64,000 bases of DNA from Phyllobacteriaceae bacterium (GCA_002708825.1 PAPF01000007.1:17571-81570), one strand, 5' to 3'. Counted from the stretch's first letter, positions 49,167-59,596 are shown. Numbers and translations are program-made. The notes: generated by a model not told the origin, from the sequence alone.

Positions 49167-50072
49167 ATGACAGCGCTCTTCGTCCAGTCCGCCTTGCTCA
49201 TCGCCATCGCTTTCATCGTCGGCGCGATCGCCGGTTGCCTCGCCCGAAAGGCATTCGGCGCTGCCGGGAATGAGGATGGAGGCACCATCGTCGCGGCCTA
49301 TGGCCTTGCCGGCCCCGGTGTCCAAGCGCCGCGCCCGCAGGCGCAAAGCGCCGCCGCTCGGGAAGCCCCGGCCACGAACACCCCGGCTGCTCCGGCGCAC
49401 GAACGGGAACCGGAGGCGACGCCGGAGACCGGCAGCGGTCCGGCGCGGGGATCTTCGCCGGAACCTGCGGCACCGCAAGACACCGTGTCAGCCGCCGACG
49501 ACCTCAAGCGCATACGCGGCATCGGGCGGCAGAACGAATCCCGCCTCCATGCCGCGGGCATCACCACCTTTGCCCAGATCGCAGGCTGGACGAAGAAGGA
49601 CCAGGCCGCCTGGGGCGAGCGGCTCGCCTTTCCCGGCCGCATCGAGCGCGAGGAATGGGTGAAGCAGGCCCGTGCCCTGGCGCGCGGCCATGAAACGGCG
49701 TCGGCTGCACGGTCGGCCAGCCGCAAGGCGGCTTCGTCGCAAGATGAGGTGGCGGCGGAAACCGTGCCGGGCGGGAAGCCGCGCCTTCTCAAGGGCCCGC
49801 GCCGGGGCAAGGCCGACGACCTCACGCGCATCGGCGGCATCGGCAAGGCGATCCAGAAGAAGCTGAATGAAACCGGCGTGTTCCATTACGACCAGGTCGC
49901 CAGATGGAGCGACGAGGAAGCAGGCTGGATATCCCGCGCGATCGGCTTTCCGGGCCGCGTCGAACGGGAGGGCTGGCGGGAGGAAGCGGCGCGGCTTGCA
50001 ACGCAAACATCCGCAGCGCCGCGTTCGGCAGGTGGTGCGGCGGCGCGCGGCCGCAAGCCGAAAGGCAGGTGA
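49167..50072 (+). CDS. Membrane-anchored protein with two helix-hairpin-helix-like domains
   Basis: A 301-residue protein with an N-terminal membrane helix (LFVQSALLIAIAFIVGAIAG) and an Ala/Pro/Glu-rich linker. Two copies of an HhH-type module follow: ADDLKRIRGIGRQNESRLHA with WGERLAFPGRIEREEWVKQA, and ADDLTRIGGIGKAIQKKLNE with ISRAIGFPGRVEREGWREEA. Related modules are described as 5' nuclease-like or DUF4332-like HhH, but no nuclease residues are seen, so a binding or scaffolding role is equally likely. The C-terminal tail is basic. It probably shares a transcript with the two genes upstream. Confidence 0.8.
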   Translation: MTALFVQSALLIAIAFIVGAIAGCLARKAFGAAGNEDGGTIVAAYGLAGPGVQAPRPQAQSAAAREAPATNTPAAPAHEREPEATPETGSGPARGSSPEPAAPQDTVSAADDLKRIRGIGRQNESRLHAAGITTFAQIAGWTKKDQAAWGERLAFPGRIEREEWVKQARALARGHETASAARSASRKAASSQDEVAAETVPGGKPRLLKGPRRGKADDLTRIGGIGKAIQKKLNETGVFHYDQVARWSDEEAGWISRAIGFPGRVEREGWREEAARLATQTSAAPRSAGGAAARGRKPKGR

Positions 50073-50089
50073 AACGGCCGGTGGCCAGG

Positions 50090-51004
50090 TCAGGCCGGAC
50101 CCTTGGCCGCCTTCGCCTTGCCCCGGTCCACGGATGCCAGGAAGCCTGAGATGATTCCGGGCAGTTCACCCGTTTCCAGCAATGGCGCATGGCCCTGTCC
50201 GGCCACGGTGACGATCTCCATGGACGGGGCGTAGCCGCGCATCTGTTCGATTGTGGACCTGGAAAACAGGCGTGAATTGGCGCCCCGAATCGCCATCAGC
50301 GGCATTGCCGTCAGGCCGACGAACTGCGGCCACAGCACCGGCAGGGGCTTGGAAAGATCGAGCCCGGTCAATGTCTTGAGCAGGTTCGGGTCATAGTCTG
50401 CGACAGGCCTTCCGTCCTCGTCGCGATAGATGGCGCGAGCGGAGCGCTCATGGTCCGCCGGCCCCAGCGCGGGAAAGGGTTCCTTCATCGCTTGCGCGAC
50501 GATCGCGATGGCCTCGTCCCAGGTCCCGGGCTTTGGCGCCCGTTCCAGGTAGGTGCGGATCTGCGTCAGCCCTTCGCCTTCGATGACCGGGCCGACATCG
50601 TTGAGAATCCCGGCCTTCATCACGCCCGGGCGCATGCCGGCCAGGACATGCATGACAAGGCCGCCGCGCGAAGTGCCGATGAAGGCGCCATGCGCAATGC
50701 CCGCCGCCGCCAGTCCCGCCAGCACGTCGCCTGCCTCCACCAGGACGTTGTAGTTGCGCCAGTCCCGGTCATGGGCCGATTCGCCGCGCCCGCGCAGGTC
50801 GAACACGATCACCTGCCGCGGTGCCTTGGGATGGGTGGAGAGATAAAGCGCCAGTTCATGGAAATCGCGCGCATTGCGCGTCAGGCCGGGAAGGCAGACG
50901 GCTGGCAAAGAATCGTGGCCGGGTTCGCCATAGATCCGTGCATGCAGCTTCAGCCCGTCCTGCGCGCTGTAGAAGAGATCGCGAAATCCGTTGGGTTGCG
51001 TCAT
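50090..51004 (-). CDS. Alpha/beta hydrolase
   Basis: A 304-residue hydrolase starting MTQPNGFRDLFYSAQDGLKL. Core motifs are CLPGLTRNARDFHELALYL (oxyanion strand), FDLRGRGESAHD, the nucleophile elbow GTSRGGLVMHVLAG with catalytic Ser, and a C-terminal His in VAGQGHAPLLE. The cap region is short. An in-frame GTG at 51049 would add 15 residues with no ribosome site. The substrate is unknown; family members include esterases and epoxide or haloalkane hydrolases. Confidence 0.88.
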   Translation of the reverse strand: MTQPNGFRDLFYSAQDGLKLHARIYGEPGHDSLPAVCLPGLTRNARDFHELALYLSTHPKAPRQVIVFDLRGRGESAHDRDWRNYNVLVEAGDVLAGLAAAGIAHGAFIGTSRGGLVMHVLAGMRPGVMKAGILNDVGPVIEGEGLTQIRTYLERAPKPGTWDEAIAIVAQAMKEPFPALGPADHERSARAIYRDEDGRPVADYDPNLLKTLTGLDLSKPLPVLWPQFVGLTAMPLMAIRGANSRLFSRSTIEQMRGYAPSMEIVTVAGQGHAPLLETGELPGIISGFLASVDRGKAKAAKGPA

Positions 51005-51124
51005 GAAAGCCGGATACCTGTCTTGAAACGTGGCGCGGGAGTGCGCCACAGGATGAGGCGACTACCTAGCGCAGCCGGGCCTTGAGGTCCAATCGTTCCG
51101 TTGAATCAGCCAGGAACGGACTCA

Positions 51125-53137
51125 TCAGCCGCCACGGCCCGCTGTCAGGTCCTTCTCCGGGTCCGTGCTGCCTGCAAGGCGCTGCTTGTAGACCTGCAGG
51201 TTTTCCGTCACGCGCTGCACATAATTGCGCGTCTCGCCATAGGGAATGCGCTCGATCCAGTCGATGACGGCGTCGATCTCCATTTGGCGCGGATCGCCAT
51301 AGCGCCCGATCCATTCGGAGGCGCGGCGCGGACCGGCATTGTAGGCGATGAAGGTCAGGATGTAGGAACCGGAAAACCGCTCCAGTTGCTGCGCCAGATA
51401 GGCAGCGCCCAGCGTTGCATTGTAAGCCGGGTCGCTGGTCAGCCGGTCTCCCGAATAGGCAAGGCCGACATGACTGGCCATCTCGCGTGCCGTTCCTGGC
51501 ATGAGTTGCAAGAGCCCGCGCGCGCCCGCATGGGAGACTGCCCCGGTGTTGAACTCGCTTTCCTGGCGCGCGATGGCATAGGCGAGCGCCTTGCCGGCCG
51601 CATCGATGGCCGCCTCGTCGGGAATGGCGCCGGTGGGATGGGCCAGCCCGCCCACGTCGAGCCCCCGGCTGGCGGCGATCTTGCCGACACGAAGCGCCGT
51701 GTAGTGGTCCTGCCGGCTTTCGGCCATGCGCGCCAGCAGGGCGATTTCGCCGGGGCTTTCCAGTTCGCCGGCCAGGTCTCGGTAGAGCAATCCGCCCCGC
51801 CAGCCATGCCCCACCTCTTCCAGGCGGGCAATGGCCTGCACGGCGGCGCGGTTGGAAAACCGCCTGCGGTCATGCAGGTCCGCCACGGACGGTTCGATGG
51901 CAAGGTGCGCGATTCCAAGCCGGGCGGAGGCAAGCTGGCCATAGAAGGTGGTGCCATACCGGGCGGCGAGACGGAAATGCGTTTCCGCGTTGCCCTCGGC
52001 GCCGGCCTCGACCGCCCGGCCGAGCCAGTATTGCGCCCGCGCATTGGAAATCGGCCCGTCGGCGATGGTGGCTATGGTGGCGAAATGGACGGCTGCCGTC
52101 TTCGGATCGTCGAGGAATGTGAGCGCGATCCATCCGGCATGAAACTCCGCATCCGCCACGGTTCCCGGCCTGCCGCCGCGCTGGGCCGCTGCGATCTGGT
52201 AGGCTACGCGGTATTTCTTCAGATCCAGCATCTCGCGTGCCAGAGCGCGCCGCTCCACCCACCACTGGTCGAGGTCGATCAGTTCAGCCGGATCGGCCGG
52301 CGCGCCCGCCATCACCTGCGCGGCTTCGGCGAATTGGCCGGAACGCCGCAGGAAGCGGGCCAGCGCATAGGTGTAGCCCGCGCTGCGTTCGCCCTCCGGC
52401 ACCTTTTCCAGCAGGGCCGCGGCATTCGCATTGCCCCGGGTGACGGCTGCCCAGGCTTCCTGCAGGGCAGGGCGGCCGCACAAGGGCGCCACGCGCCCTG
52501 CCGAGCGGATCCGGTCCTCGTAGAGCATGTATTCCTGCCTGTGGCAGTGATCCGTCTTGGCAATGAGGGACCCGTAGCGGCCGAGTATGGCGAGTTCGTC
52601 GCGCGCGTCGAGCTTGGTCTCCCGCCAGAACGCGCCAAGGCGCCGGGTGGCCTCGGCTGACTTGTCCTGGCCAAGCAGCGCGCCGGCAAGCGCCATCGCT
52701 CCCTCCGGCGTTTCCGGCTCGCGGGTGGCGAAAACCCGCAGGATGGCGTCCGTGGATGCGCCCTCGCGCGCCAGCGCACGCTCGTGGTGACGGCGAACGG
52801 CATTGAGGCCTGGCCAGCCGTCCAGGTCGGCAACGGCCGATTGCAATTCGTCGGCCGATAGATCGGCTCCGCCATAGAGCGCGCTGGCCCAGGTCAGGAT
52901 CAGCCGGTCAGGCGATCCCTGCGTCAGCGCGTCACGAAAGCCGATGGCCGCCATGGTATCGCCACGCGACAGCGCGTCCAGCCCGCTTCTGAGTGCCGGC
53001 ATGTCCTCCGGCTGGGCAAGCGGCGACGGAGAGGGCGCCGGAACCGTCCCGCTCCCGGTCGTCACGGCGCCCGTCACGGCAGCCGTCAAGGCCACGAGTC
53101 CGGCCAGGGCCGGCAGGAGAAGCCGGGTGCTGAACAT
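51125..53137 (-). CDS. Soluble lytic murein transglycosylase
   Basis: A periplasmic enzyme that cleaves peptidoglycan glycan strands to 1,6-anhydro products. About 670 residues: signal peptide (MFSTRLLLPALAGLVALTA), a long helical superhelix of repeats, and a C-terminal SLT domain with the catalytic Glu in AIARQESEFNTGAVSHAGAR, LLQLMPGTA, the AYLAQQLERF block and TFIAYNAGPRRASEW. The start at 53137 is preferred because it begins the signal peptide; 53197 is in frame upstream. It is divergent from dapA, a common arrangement in Hyphomicrobiales. Confidence 0.93.
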   Translation of the reverse strand: MFSTRLLLPALAGLVALTAAVTGAVTTGSGTVPAPSPSPLAQPEDMPALRSGLDALSRGDTMAAIGFRDALTQGSPDRLILTWASALYGGADLSADELQSAVADLDGWPGLNAVRRHHERALAREGASTDAILRVFATREPETPEGAMALAGALLGQDKSAEATRRLGAFWRETKLDARDELAILGRYGSLIAKTDHCHRQEYMLYEDRIRSAGRVAPLCGRPALQEAWAAVTRGNANAAALLEKVPEGERSAGYTYALARFLRRSGQFAEAAQVMAGAPADPAELIDLDQWWVERRALAREMLDLKKYRVAYQIAAAQRGGRPGTVADAEFHAGWIALTFLDDPKTAAVHFATIATIADGPISNARAQYWLGRAVEAGAEGNAETHFRLAARYGTTFYGQLASARLGIAHLAIEPSVADLHDRRRFSNRAAVQAIARLEEVGHGWRGGLLYRDLAGELESPGEIALLARMAESRQDHYTALRVGKIAASRGLDVGGLAHPTGAIPDEAAIDAAGKALAYAIARQESEFNTGAVSHAGARGLLQLMPGTAREMASHVGLAYSGDRLTSDPAYNATLGAAYLAQQLERFSGSYILTFIAYNAGPRRASEWIGRYGDPRQMEIDAVIDWIERIPYGETRNYVQRVTENLQVYKQRLAGSTDPEKDLTAGRGG

Positions 53138-53388
53138 GGCGGCAACGTTCCTTCCCGATGGCATGGCGTCCGCGCGATGGTTCCCATCGGAGCGCACACT
53201 GTGACGGATGCCCGTGAAAACAGGGTTAACGGGCTGTTACGCGGCCGCAAGGGCGAACGCTTTGCGGCGTGAAACCGCTCTTGCCGCACGCGCATGGCAA
53301 GACTATGGTGCCGCGCCTGTTGCCCGGCCGGAATTGCCCGTCCGCGCGCCGGCGCAAACCCGAAAAGCCATTCCTGGAGTCCACCGAA

Positions 53389-54270
53389 ATGTTCAAAGGC
53401 TCGTTTCCGGCCCTCGTCACGCCCTTCACCGCCACTGGCGCGGTGGACGAGAAAGCCTTTCTCGATCTGGTGGAATGGCAGATCGCGGAAGGTTCCAACG
53501 GCCTCGTGCCTGTGGGCACGACCGGCGAGAGCCCGACGCTCAGCCATGCCGAGCACCGCCGTGTCGTGGAACTCTGCGTCCAGACGGCCGCCGGGAGGGT
53601 GCCCGTCATCGCCGGCGCGGGGTCCAACAACACCCGCGAGGCCATCGGCCTTGTCGAACATGCCGAGGAGGTGGGCGCCAGCGCCGTGCTCGTCGTCACG
53701 CCCTATTACAACAAGCCGGACCAGCGCGGGCTGTATGAGCATTTCGCCGCGGTCGCCCGCGCCACCTCGCTGCCGATCATCATCTACAACATTCCCCCGC
53801 GCTCCGTCATCGACATGACGCCGGAGACGATGGGCCGCCTGGCGCACGACTTCAAGAACATTGCCGGCGTGAAGGACGCCACCGGCAAGATCGAGCGCGT
53901 CACCGAACAGCGGCTCGCCTGCGGCAAGGATTTCATCCAGTTGTCCGGCGAGGACGCCACGGCACTGGGCTTCAACGTCCATGGCGGCGTCGGCTGCATT
54001 TCCGTCTCCGCCAATGTCGCGCCGCGCCTGTGCGCCGAGTTCCAGGCGGCGACGCTTGCCGGCGAGTGGGACAAGGCCCTTGCCATGCAGGACCGGATGA
54101 TGGCGCTGCACAAGGCCATCTTCATGGTCTCCGGCGTGGCCGGCGCGAAATACGGCCTGTCGCGCATGGGCCGCATGGAAAACAACCTGCGCCTGCCGAT
54201 GATGCCGGTAACCGACGCCGGCGCTGCAGCGATGGATGACGCCATGCGGGCGCTCGGCCTGTTGAACTGA
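53389..54270 (+). CDS. dapA: 4-hydroxy-tetrahydrodipicolinate synthase
   Basis: The first committed step of lysine and diaminopimelate synthesis, condensing pyruvate with aspartate semialdehyde. The protein of 293 residues shows [48 protein letters not shown] and the Schiff-base Lys162 in GVKDATGKI. The start at 53389 gives the usual N-terminus; upstream in-frame codons look non-coding. smpB follows 26 bases later on the same strand. Confidence 0.97.
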   Translation: MFKGSFPALVTPFTATGAVDEKAFLDLVEWQIAEGSNGLVPVGTTGESPTLSHAEHRRVVELCVQTAAGRVPVIAGAGSNNTREAIGLVEHAEEVGASAVLVVTPYYNKPDQRGLYEHFAAVARATSLPIIIYNIPPRSVIDMTPETMGRLAHDFKNIAGVKDATGKIERVTEQRLACGKDFIQLSGEDATALGFNVHGGVGCISVSANVAPRLCAEFQAATLAGEWDKALAMQDRMMALHKAIFMVSGVAGAKYGLSRMGRMENNLRLPMMPVTDAGAAAMDDAMRALGLLN

Positions 54271-54296
54271 CCGGCCGCAGGGCGCATTTAGACAGG

Positions 54297-54770
54297 ATGA
54301 GCAAGGTCAAGTCGACAAACGGCAAGGTGATTGCCGAGAACCGCAAGGCGCGGTTCTCCTACGCCATCGAGGACACCATCGAGGCAGGTCTCGTGCTGAC
54401 CGGCACCGAGGTGAAATCCCTGCGCCTCGGCACCGCCAATATCCAGGAGAGCTATGCCTCCATGGAGAAGGGCGAGTTCTGGCTGATCAATTCCTACATT
54501 CCCGAATACACGGAAGGGAACCGCTTCAATCACGAGCCGCGGCGCCTGCGCAAGCTGCTGCTCTCGAAGCGCGAGATGGCAAGGCTTGCCAAGGAAACCG
54601 ACCGTGAGGGCATGACCCTCGTGCCCTTGAAGCTCTATTTCAACGAGCGCGGCCTCGCCAAGCTCCTGCTCGGCATCGCCAAGGGCAAGAAGATCCACGA
54701 CAAGCGCGAGACCGAGAAGAAGCGCGACTGGAACCGCGAAAAGGCCCGGCTTCTCAAGCAGGGCGGCTGA
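54297..54770 (+). CDS. smpB: SsrA-binding protein SmpB
   Basis: An RNA-binding partner of tmRNA in trans-translation, which rescues stalled ribosomes and tags their products. The 157-residue protein has the full pattern: [51 protein letters not shown], the [14 protein letters not shown] block and the basic tail [14 protein letters not shown]. It is probably co-transcribed with dapA. Confidence 0.97.
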   Translation: MSKVKSTNGKVIAENRKARFSYAIEDTIEAGLVLTGTEVKSLRLGTANIQESYASMEKGEFWLINSYIPEYTEGNRFNHEPRRLRKLLLSKREMARLAKETDREGMTLVPLKLYFNERGLAKLLLGIAKGKKIHDKRETEKKRDWNREKARLLKQGG

Positions 54771-54853
54771 TCCGGCCGATATCCCGGTTCCTGCACCCGT
54801 TCATGCACTTGCTGGCGCGACTGCGTCCCGGTCGCGGCGCCGGGCATGGTCTC

Positions 54854-54881
54854 GGCGTCCGGCGTCCGGCGTCCGGCGTTT
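54854..54881. repeat. Short tandem repeat, 7-bp unit
   Basis: Three copies of GGCGTCC and a fourth variant GGCGTTT in the intergenic region between smpB and the rhodanese gene. A slippage-prone stretch of no assigned role. Confidence 0.7.
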
Positions 54882-54963
54882 GGACGATGCCGGATGAAAA
54901 GACTTCCATATCATCATTTGTTCATGTATAAGGGCTTCACAATTCCTGTTGGAGAATGCCTGC

Positions 54964-55302
54964 ATGTTGTCCGGTCTGATGAAGCGCTTCACCGCTGGTG
55001 CGTCAAATGTGATCGCCCATGACGATTTTGTCGCGGCACTCAAGGCGAAGACGCATGTCCTGGTCGATGTGCGCGAGGCCGGCGAGTTCCAGTCCGGACA
55101 CATTCCGGGCGCCATCAACGTGCCGTTGTCGCGGTTCGATCCCGCCCGTATTCCTGCCGGCAAGCCGGTCATTCTCTATTGCGCGACGGGAGCACGCTCC
55201 GGCATGGCGGTGCGTGCGCTTGGCCAGGCCGGCCGCGAGGATGTGGTGCACTACCGCCCCGGGGTGACGGGCTGGCGGCTCCAGGGCGGCAGGCTGGTCT
55301 GA
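54964..55302 (+). CDS. Rhodanese-like domain protein
   Basis: A small single-domain rhodanese of 112 residues with the active-site loop CATGARSG (catalytic Cys in LYCATGARSGMAVRAL) and DVREAGEFQSGHIPGAINVP. Such proteins carry persulfide sulfur in sulfur trafficking or detoxification. The ATG at 54964 follows TTGGAG at a normal distance. The upstream DNA (54900-54945) is AT-rich and probably its promoter. It converges with the glycosylase gene. Confidence 0.9.
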   Translation: MLSGLMKRFTAGASNVIAHDDFVAALKAKTHVLVDVREAGEFQSGHIPGAINVPLSRFDPARIPAGKPVILYCATGARSGMAVRALGQAGREDVVHYRPGVTGWRLQGGRLV

Positions 55303-55315
55303 CCGGGCCGCCGGC

Positions 55316-55987
55316 CTATGGGCCCAGATACCGGGCCACGTCCTCGAACACGCTGCGGAACATGGCCTCGGTGAGTCGGCCGGTATTCGTGTTGTAGCGC
55401 GAGCAGTGATAGCTGGAGAAGATGGCCGTGCCGCCGATCTCGCTGCGCGCGCCATGGCCGAAGGGATGCGCCGCCACCCGCCCGCCAAGCGCCCGGATGG
55501 TGGAATCATGGGCGATCTTGCCGAGAGTCACGATCGCCTGCAGGTTCTCGAACCGCCCGATTGTGGCCGTGAGGAACTGCCGGCAGGTGTTGATCTCGGA
55601 TCCGACCGGCTTGTTTTCCGGCGGAACGCAACGCACCGCGTTGGTGACCGCCGCGCCGGTCAGTTCGAGGCTGTCGTCCGGCCGCGCCTCGAAGACGCCG
55701 CGCGCGAAGCCGAAATGCTTGAGCGTGGAATAAAGCAGGTCGCCTGCATAGTCGCCGGTGAACGGCCGGCCCGTCCGGTTCGCCCCGCGCAGGCCTGGCG
55801 CCAGCCCGACGACGAGCAGGCGCACATGGCTTTCGCCACGCGCATCGATGAAGGTGGGAACCGGGGCATTGTGCCAGTCCGGCTCGCGCGTGCGCCAGAG
55901 CGCGATGAAGCCGTGCAGCCGCGGACACAGCGCGCAATCGCGCGGCGGTTCGCTCCGCGTTGCGGAAGACGGATCAGTAATCGTCAT
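55316..55987 (-). CDS. Uracil-DNA glycosylase, family 5 (UDGb-like)
   Basis: A broad-specificity DNA glycosylase that removes uracil and some deaminated purines. The protein of 223 residues has the family 5 motif GLAPGLRGANRTGRPFTGDY, NAVRCVPPENKPVGSEI, and C-terminal SYHCSRYNTNTGRLT, where the usual SYHPS Pro is Cys. An N-terminal CALCPRL holds an iron-sulfur-type cysteine pair. Its start overlaps the end of the NYN-domain gene by 14 bases. It is the second uracil glycosylase in the window, besides the family 4 enzyme at 22.9 kb. Confidence 0.9.
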   Translation of the reverse strand: MTITDPSSATRSEPPRDCALCPRLHGFIALWRTREPDWHNAPVPTFIDARGESHVRLLVVGLAPGLRGANRTGRPFTGDYAGDLLYSTLKHFGFARGVFEARPDDSLELTGAAVTNAVRCVPPENKPVGSEINTCRQFLTATIGRFENLQAIVTLGKIAHDSTIRALGGRVAAHPFGHGARSEIGGTAIFSSYHCSRYNTNTGRLTEAMFRSVFEDVARYLGP

Positions 55988-56564
55988 CCTCGTAGTCGTC
56001 TTCGGCCACCGGGGCGCGGCGCGGGGCAGGGCGCTCGGAAGGATCGCGGCCCACCTTGTCCTTGAGCGAGACGAGATCGACGAAATGATCGGCCTGGCGG
56101 CGCAGGTCGTCGGAAATCATCGGCGGCTGCGAGGACATGGTGGAGACCACGGAAACCTTGCGGCCCTTGCGTTGCAGGGCGTCGACGAGAACGCGGAAAT
56201 CGCCGTCACCCGAGAAGATCACGAAATGGTCGACCGTTTCGGACAGTTCCAAGGCATCGATGGTCAGTTCGATGTCCATGTTGCCCTTGATCTTGCGCCG
56301 GCCGGAGGCATCGGTGAACTCCTTGGCCGGCTTCGTGACCACCTTGTAGCCGTTGTAGTCCAGCCAGTCGATCAGCGGGCGGATCGAGGAATATTCCTGG
56401 TCCTCGACCAGGGCGGTGTAGTAGTACGCGCGCAGCAGGTACCCTTTGTCGTTGAAATGGGTCAGCAACTTGCGATAGTCTATGTCGAATCCGAGCGCCT
56501 TCGAGGTTGCGTAAAGGTTGGCGCCGTCGATGAAAAGTGCGATCTTTTCGCGGGGATCGAACAT
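55974..56564 (-). CDS. NYN (LabA/DUF88-like) PIN-fold protein
   Basis: A protein of 196 residues starting MFDPREKIALFIDGANLYAT. The PIN-like NYN fold is marked by acidic metal-site residues in FIDGANL, KGNMDIELTIDALE and HFVIFSGDGDFRVLVDAL. NYN proteins are predicted RNases, and family members act in RNA turnover. The C-terminal tail is very acidic (EDDYEDDDY). The start at 56564 has a GAGG site; the upstream 56591 start is less likely. It overlaps the glycosylase gene and is divergent from rpoZ. Confidence 0.9.
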   Translation of the reverse strand: MFDPREKIALFIDGANLYATSKALGFDIDYRKLLTHFNDKGYLLRAYYYTALVEDQEYSSIRPLIDWLDYNGYKVVTKPAKEFTDASGRRKIKGNMDIELTIDALELSETVDHFVIFSGDGDFRVLVDALQRKGRKVSVVSTMSSQPPMISDDLRRQADHFVDLVSLKDKVGRDPSERPAPRRAPVAEDDYEDDDY

Positions 56565-56831
56565 GTTTGTTACCTCGTTGTGGAAACGCACTTCTCCGGC
56601 GTTCGACGTTCCGGTGCATGCATGTCGTTTTTCTTATCTGCAGGGGCAGCACGTTCCGCCTGACCTAGCTGTTGTATCATACGATGCCAAGGAAAATCGG
56701 ATTTCCGCCATATTCTTTCCCAGGTTTGTGGTCAGTTAAGGAAAGCTGACGCCTTGCGTCGCGAACGGGTTTTCTGTATGCACCCGCTTTGCCCTCCCTC
56801 AGATGCACGGAATTGAAGAAAGAGGCATTTC

Positions 56832-57236
56832 ATGGCCCGCGTCACCGTTGAAGATTGCATTGACAAGGTCTCGAACCGGTTCGACCTGGTTCTGCTCGCC
56901 AGCCATCGCGCCCGCCAGATCTCGCAGGGTGCGCCGATCACCGTCGATCGCGACAACGACAAGAACCCGGTCGTGGCGCTGCGCGAGATCGCCGACGAGA
57001 TGCTTTCGCCGGGCGACCTGAAGGAAGACCTGATCCACTCGCTGCAGAAGCATGTCGAGGTCGACGAGCCGGAGGCCGACGTGCCTGCCGCCATCGACAA
57101 GCCGGCCGAGGAAACGGTTGAAGCCGCGATGGAAGACACCGCGGATGAGCCGGTCACCTTCGACCGCATGTCGGAGGAAGACCTGCTGGCCGGCATCGAG
57201 GGCCTTGTCGCGCCCGAAAAGAACGACGATTTCTGA
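56832..57236 (+). CDS. rpoZ: RNA polymerase omega subunit
   Basis: A small RNA polymerase subunit that aids assembly of beta-prime and takes part in ppGpp response. 134 residues: [33 protein letters not shown], and [12 protein letters not shown] are the omega core (1-60). The acidic C-terminal extension (Glu/Asp/Pro-rich) is usual in alphaproteobacteria. It precedes the rsh gene by 118 bases, the classic rpoZ-spoT order. Confidence 0.97.
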   Translation: MARVTVEDCIDKVSNRFDLVLLASHRARQISQGAPITVDRDNDKNPVVALREIADEMLSPGDLKEDLIHSLQKHVEVDEPEADVPAAIDKPAEETVEAAMEDTADEPVTFDRMSEEDLLAGIEGLVAPEKNDDF

Positions 57237-57354
57237 TTACCCGCGCCGCGCGGCCTTCCGCCTGCGCGCCGGACGGATTATCACTGTGGCATGCGCCGCT
57301 CCGGAACCGGTGTGGCGCATGTGCTGTTTCGACTGTACGGGAACCTGAAAGCCC

Positions 57355-59571
57355 ATGATGCGCCAGTACGAGCTTGTGGAACGCGTCCAGCGCTACAAGC
57401 CCGATGTCAACGAGGCCCTGCTGAACAAGGCCTATGTTTATGCCATGCAGAAGCATGGCCATCAGAAGCGCGCTTCGGGCGATCCCTATTTTTCCCATCC
57501 GCTGGAAGTCGCGGCCATTCTCACCGACATGCATCTCGACGAGTCCACCATCGCGGTGGCGCTTCTGCATGACACGATCGAAGACACCGACGCCACCCGC
57601 AAGGAAATCGACGAGCTATTCGGCGACAATATCGGCAAGCTGGTCGAGGGGCTGACCAAGCTCAAGAAGCTCGACCTGGTGTCCAAGAAGGCCGAGCAGG
57701 CCGAAAACCTGCGCAAGCTCCTGCTGGCAATTTCCGACGATGTGCGCGTGCTGCTGGTCAAGCTCGCCGACCGGCTGCACAACATGCGCACGCTGGACCA
57801 CATGCGCGAGGACAAACGGCGCCGCATCTCCGAGGAGACCATGGAAATCTATGCGCCGCTGGCCGGGCGCATGGGCATGCAGGACATGCGCGAGGAACTG
57901 GAGGAACTGGCCTTCCGCCACATCAACCCGGAAGCCTGGCGCATGGTCACCGAGCGCCTGGAAGGACTGATGAGCCGGAACGCCGGCGTCATCGGCGAGA
58001 TCGAGCAGCAGCTTTCGGCGGTCTTCGAGAAGAGCGGCATCAGGGCAGATGTGAAGAGCCGGCAGAAGAAGCCCTGGTCGATCTTCCGCAAGATGGAATC
58101 CAAGGCGCTGTCCTTCGAGCAGCTTTCCGACATTTTCGGCTTCCGCGTCGTCGTCGATGCGCTGGACGATTGCTATCGCGCCCTCGGCGCCATCCACACC
58201 ACGTGGTCCATGGTGCCCGGCCGCTTCAAGGACTACATCTCCACGCCCAAGAGCAACGATTACCGCTCCATCCACACCACCATCGTCGGGCCGTCGCGCC
58301 AGCGCGTCGAACTGCAGATCCGCACGCGCGGCATGCACGCCATCGCCGAATACGGCGTCGCCGCCCACGCCATCTACAAGGACAAGGCCACCAGCGCGCT
58401 GACGGATGGCCATGCCATTTCCCGCGACACCAATGCCTATGCCTGGCTGCGCCGTACCATCGAGCAATTGTCCGAAGGCGACAATCCGGAGGAGTTCCTC
58501 GAGAACACCAAGCTGGAACTGTTCCACGACCAGGTGTTCTGCTTCACGCCAAAGGGCGCGCTGATTGCCCTGCCGCGCGGCGCCACGCCCATCGACTTCG
58601 CCTATGCCGTCCATACCGAGGTCGGCGACACCTGCGTCGGCGCCAAGATCAACGGCCGCATCATGCCGCTGATCACGGAACTGAAGAATGGCGACGAGGT
58701 GGAGATCGTGCGCTCCAAGGCACAGGTCCCGCCCGCCGCCTGGGAATCCGTGGTCGTCACCGGCAAGGCGCGCGCCGCCATCCGGCGCGCCACGCGCGCG
58801 GCAATCCGCAAGCAGTATTCCGGTCTCGGGGTCCGCATCCTCGAACGGGCCTTCGAGCGCGCCGGCAAGACCTTCTCGCGCGAATCGCTCAAGCCGGTGC
58901 TGCACCGTCTCGGCCACAAGGAGATCGACGATGCGTTGGCCGCCGTCGGCCGGGGCGAACTGCCCTCCGGCGATGTCATGCGCGCCGTCTTCCCCGACTA
59001 CAAGGACGAGCGCGTCACGCCGGCGCGCGCCGAGAAGGGGGCGGGCTGGTTCAACCTGCGCAATGCGTCGGGCATGGTGTTCCGCATTCCCGGCCAGAAG
59101 GATGCAGACGCCAATCCGCGCAACGCCCTGCCGATCCGTGGCGTACGCGGCGACCTGCCGGTCAACTTTGCACCGGAAGGCGCGGTGCCGGGCGACCGCA
59201 TCGTCGGCATCATGACGCCGGGTTCCGGCATTACCATCTATCCCATCCAGTCGCCCGCCCTGACCGCCTTCGATGACCAGCCGGACCGCTGGATCGACAT
59301 CCGCTGGGACATCGACGAGGCCTCCGGCGAGCGGTTTCCCGCCCGCATCTCCGTCAACGCCATCAATGCGCCGGGTTCGCTGGCGGAGATCGCGACGGTG
59401 ATTGCCGAATCGGACGCCAACATCCACAAGCTGACCATGGTGGAAACCGCGCCGGACTTCACCGAGATGGTCGTGGACCTGGAGGTCTGGGACCTCAAGC
59501 ACCTGACACGCCTGATCGCCAGGCTCAACGAGACGGCCAGCGTCGGCCAGGCCCGCCGGGTCCACGGCTGA
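57355..59571 (+). CDS. rsh: Bifunctional (p)ppGpp synthetase / hydrolase (Rsh)
   Basis: The sole long RelA/SpoT homolog type of alphaproteobacteria, which makes and breaks ppGpp in the stringent response. 738 residues: HD hydrolase domain with His72-Asp73 ([11 protein letters not shown]) and [11 protein letters not shown]; synthetase domain with [17 protein letters not shown] (about 290-307); a TGS domain from about 390 ([17 protein letters not shown]); a helical and RIS region; and a C-terminal ACT domain (about 660-735). The intact HD motif shows hydrolase function is retained. Confidence 0.97.
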   Translation: MMRQYELVERVQRYKPDVNEALLNKAYVYAMQKHGHQKRASGDPYFSHPLEVAAILTDMHLDESTIAVALLHDTIEDTDATRKEIDELFGDNIGKLVEGLTKLKKLDLVSKKAEQAENLRKLLLAISDDVRVLLVKLADRLHNMRTLDHMREDKRRRISEETMEIYAPLAGRMGMQDMREELEELAFRHINPEAWRMVTERLEGLMSRNAGVIGEIEQQLSAVFEKSGIRADVKSRQKKPWSIFRKMESKALSFEQLSDIFGFRVVVDALDDCYRALGAIHTTWSMVPGRFKDYISTPKSNDYRSIHTTIVGPSRQRVELQIRTRGMHAIAEYGVAAHAIYKDKATSALTDGHAISRDTNAYAWLRRTIEQLSEGDNPEEFLENTKLELFHDQVFCFTPKGALIALPRGATPIDFAYAVHTEVGDTCVGAKINGRIMPLITELKNGDEVEIVRSKAQVPPAAWESVVVTGKARAAIRRATRAAIRKQYSGLGVRILERAFERAGKTFSRESLKPVLHRLGHKEIDDALAAVGRGELPSGDVMRAVFPDYKDERVTPARAEKGAGWFNLRNASGMVFRIPGQKDADANPRNALPIRGVRGDLPVNFAPEGAVPGDRIVGIMTPGSGITIYPIQSPALTAFDDQPDRWIDIRWDIDEASGERFPARISVNAINAPGSLAEIATVIAESDANIHKLTMVETAPDFTEMVVDLEVWDLKHLTRLIARLNETASVGQARRVHG

Positions 59572-59596
59572 CACCGCGCCAAGGGGAACAGCGCCC

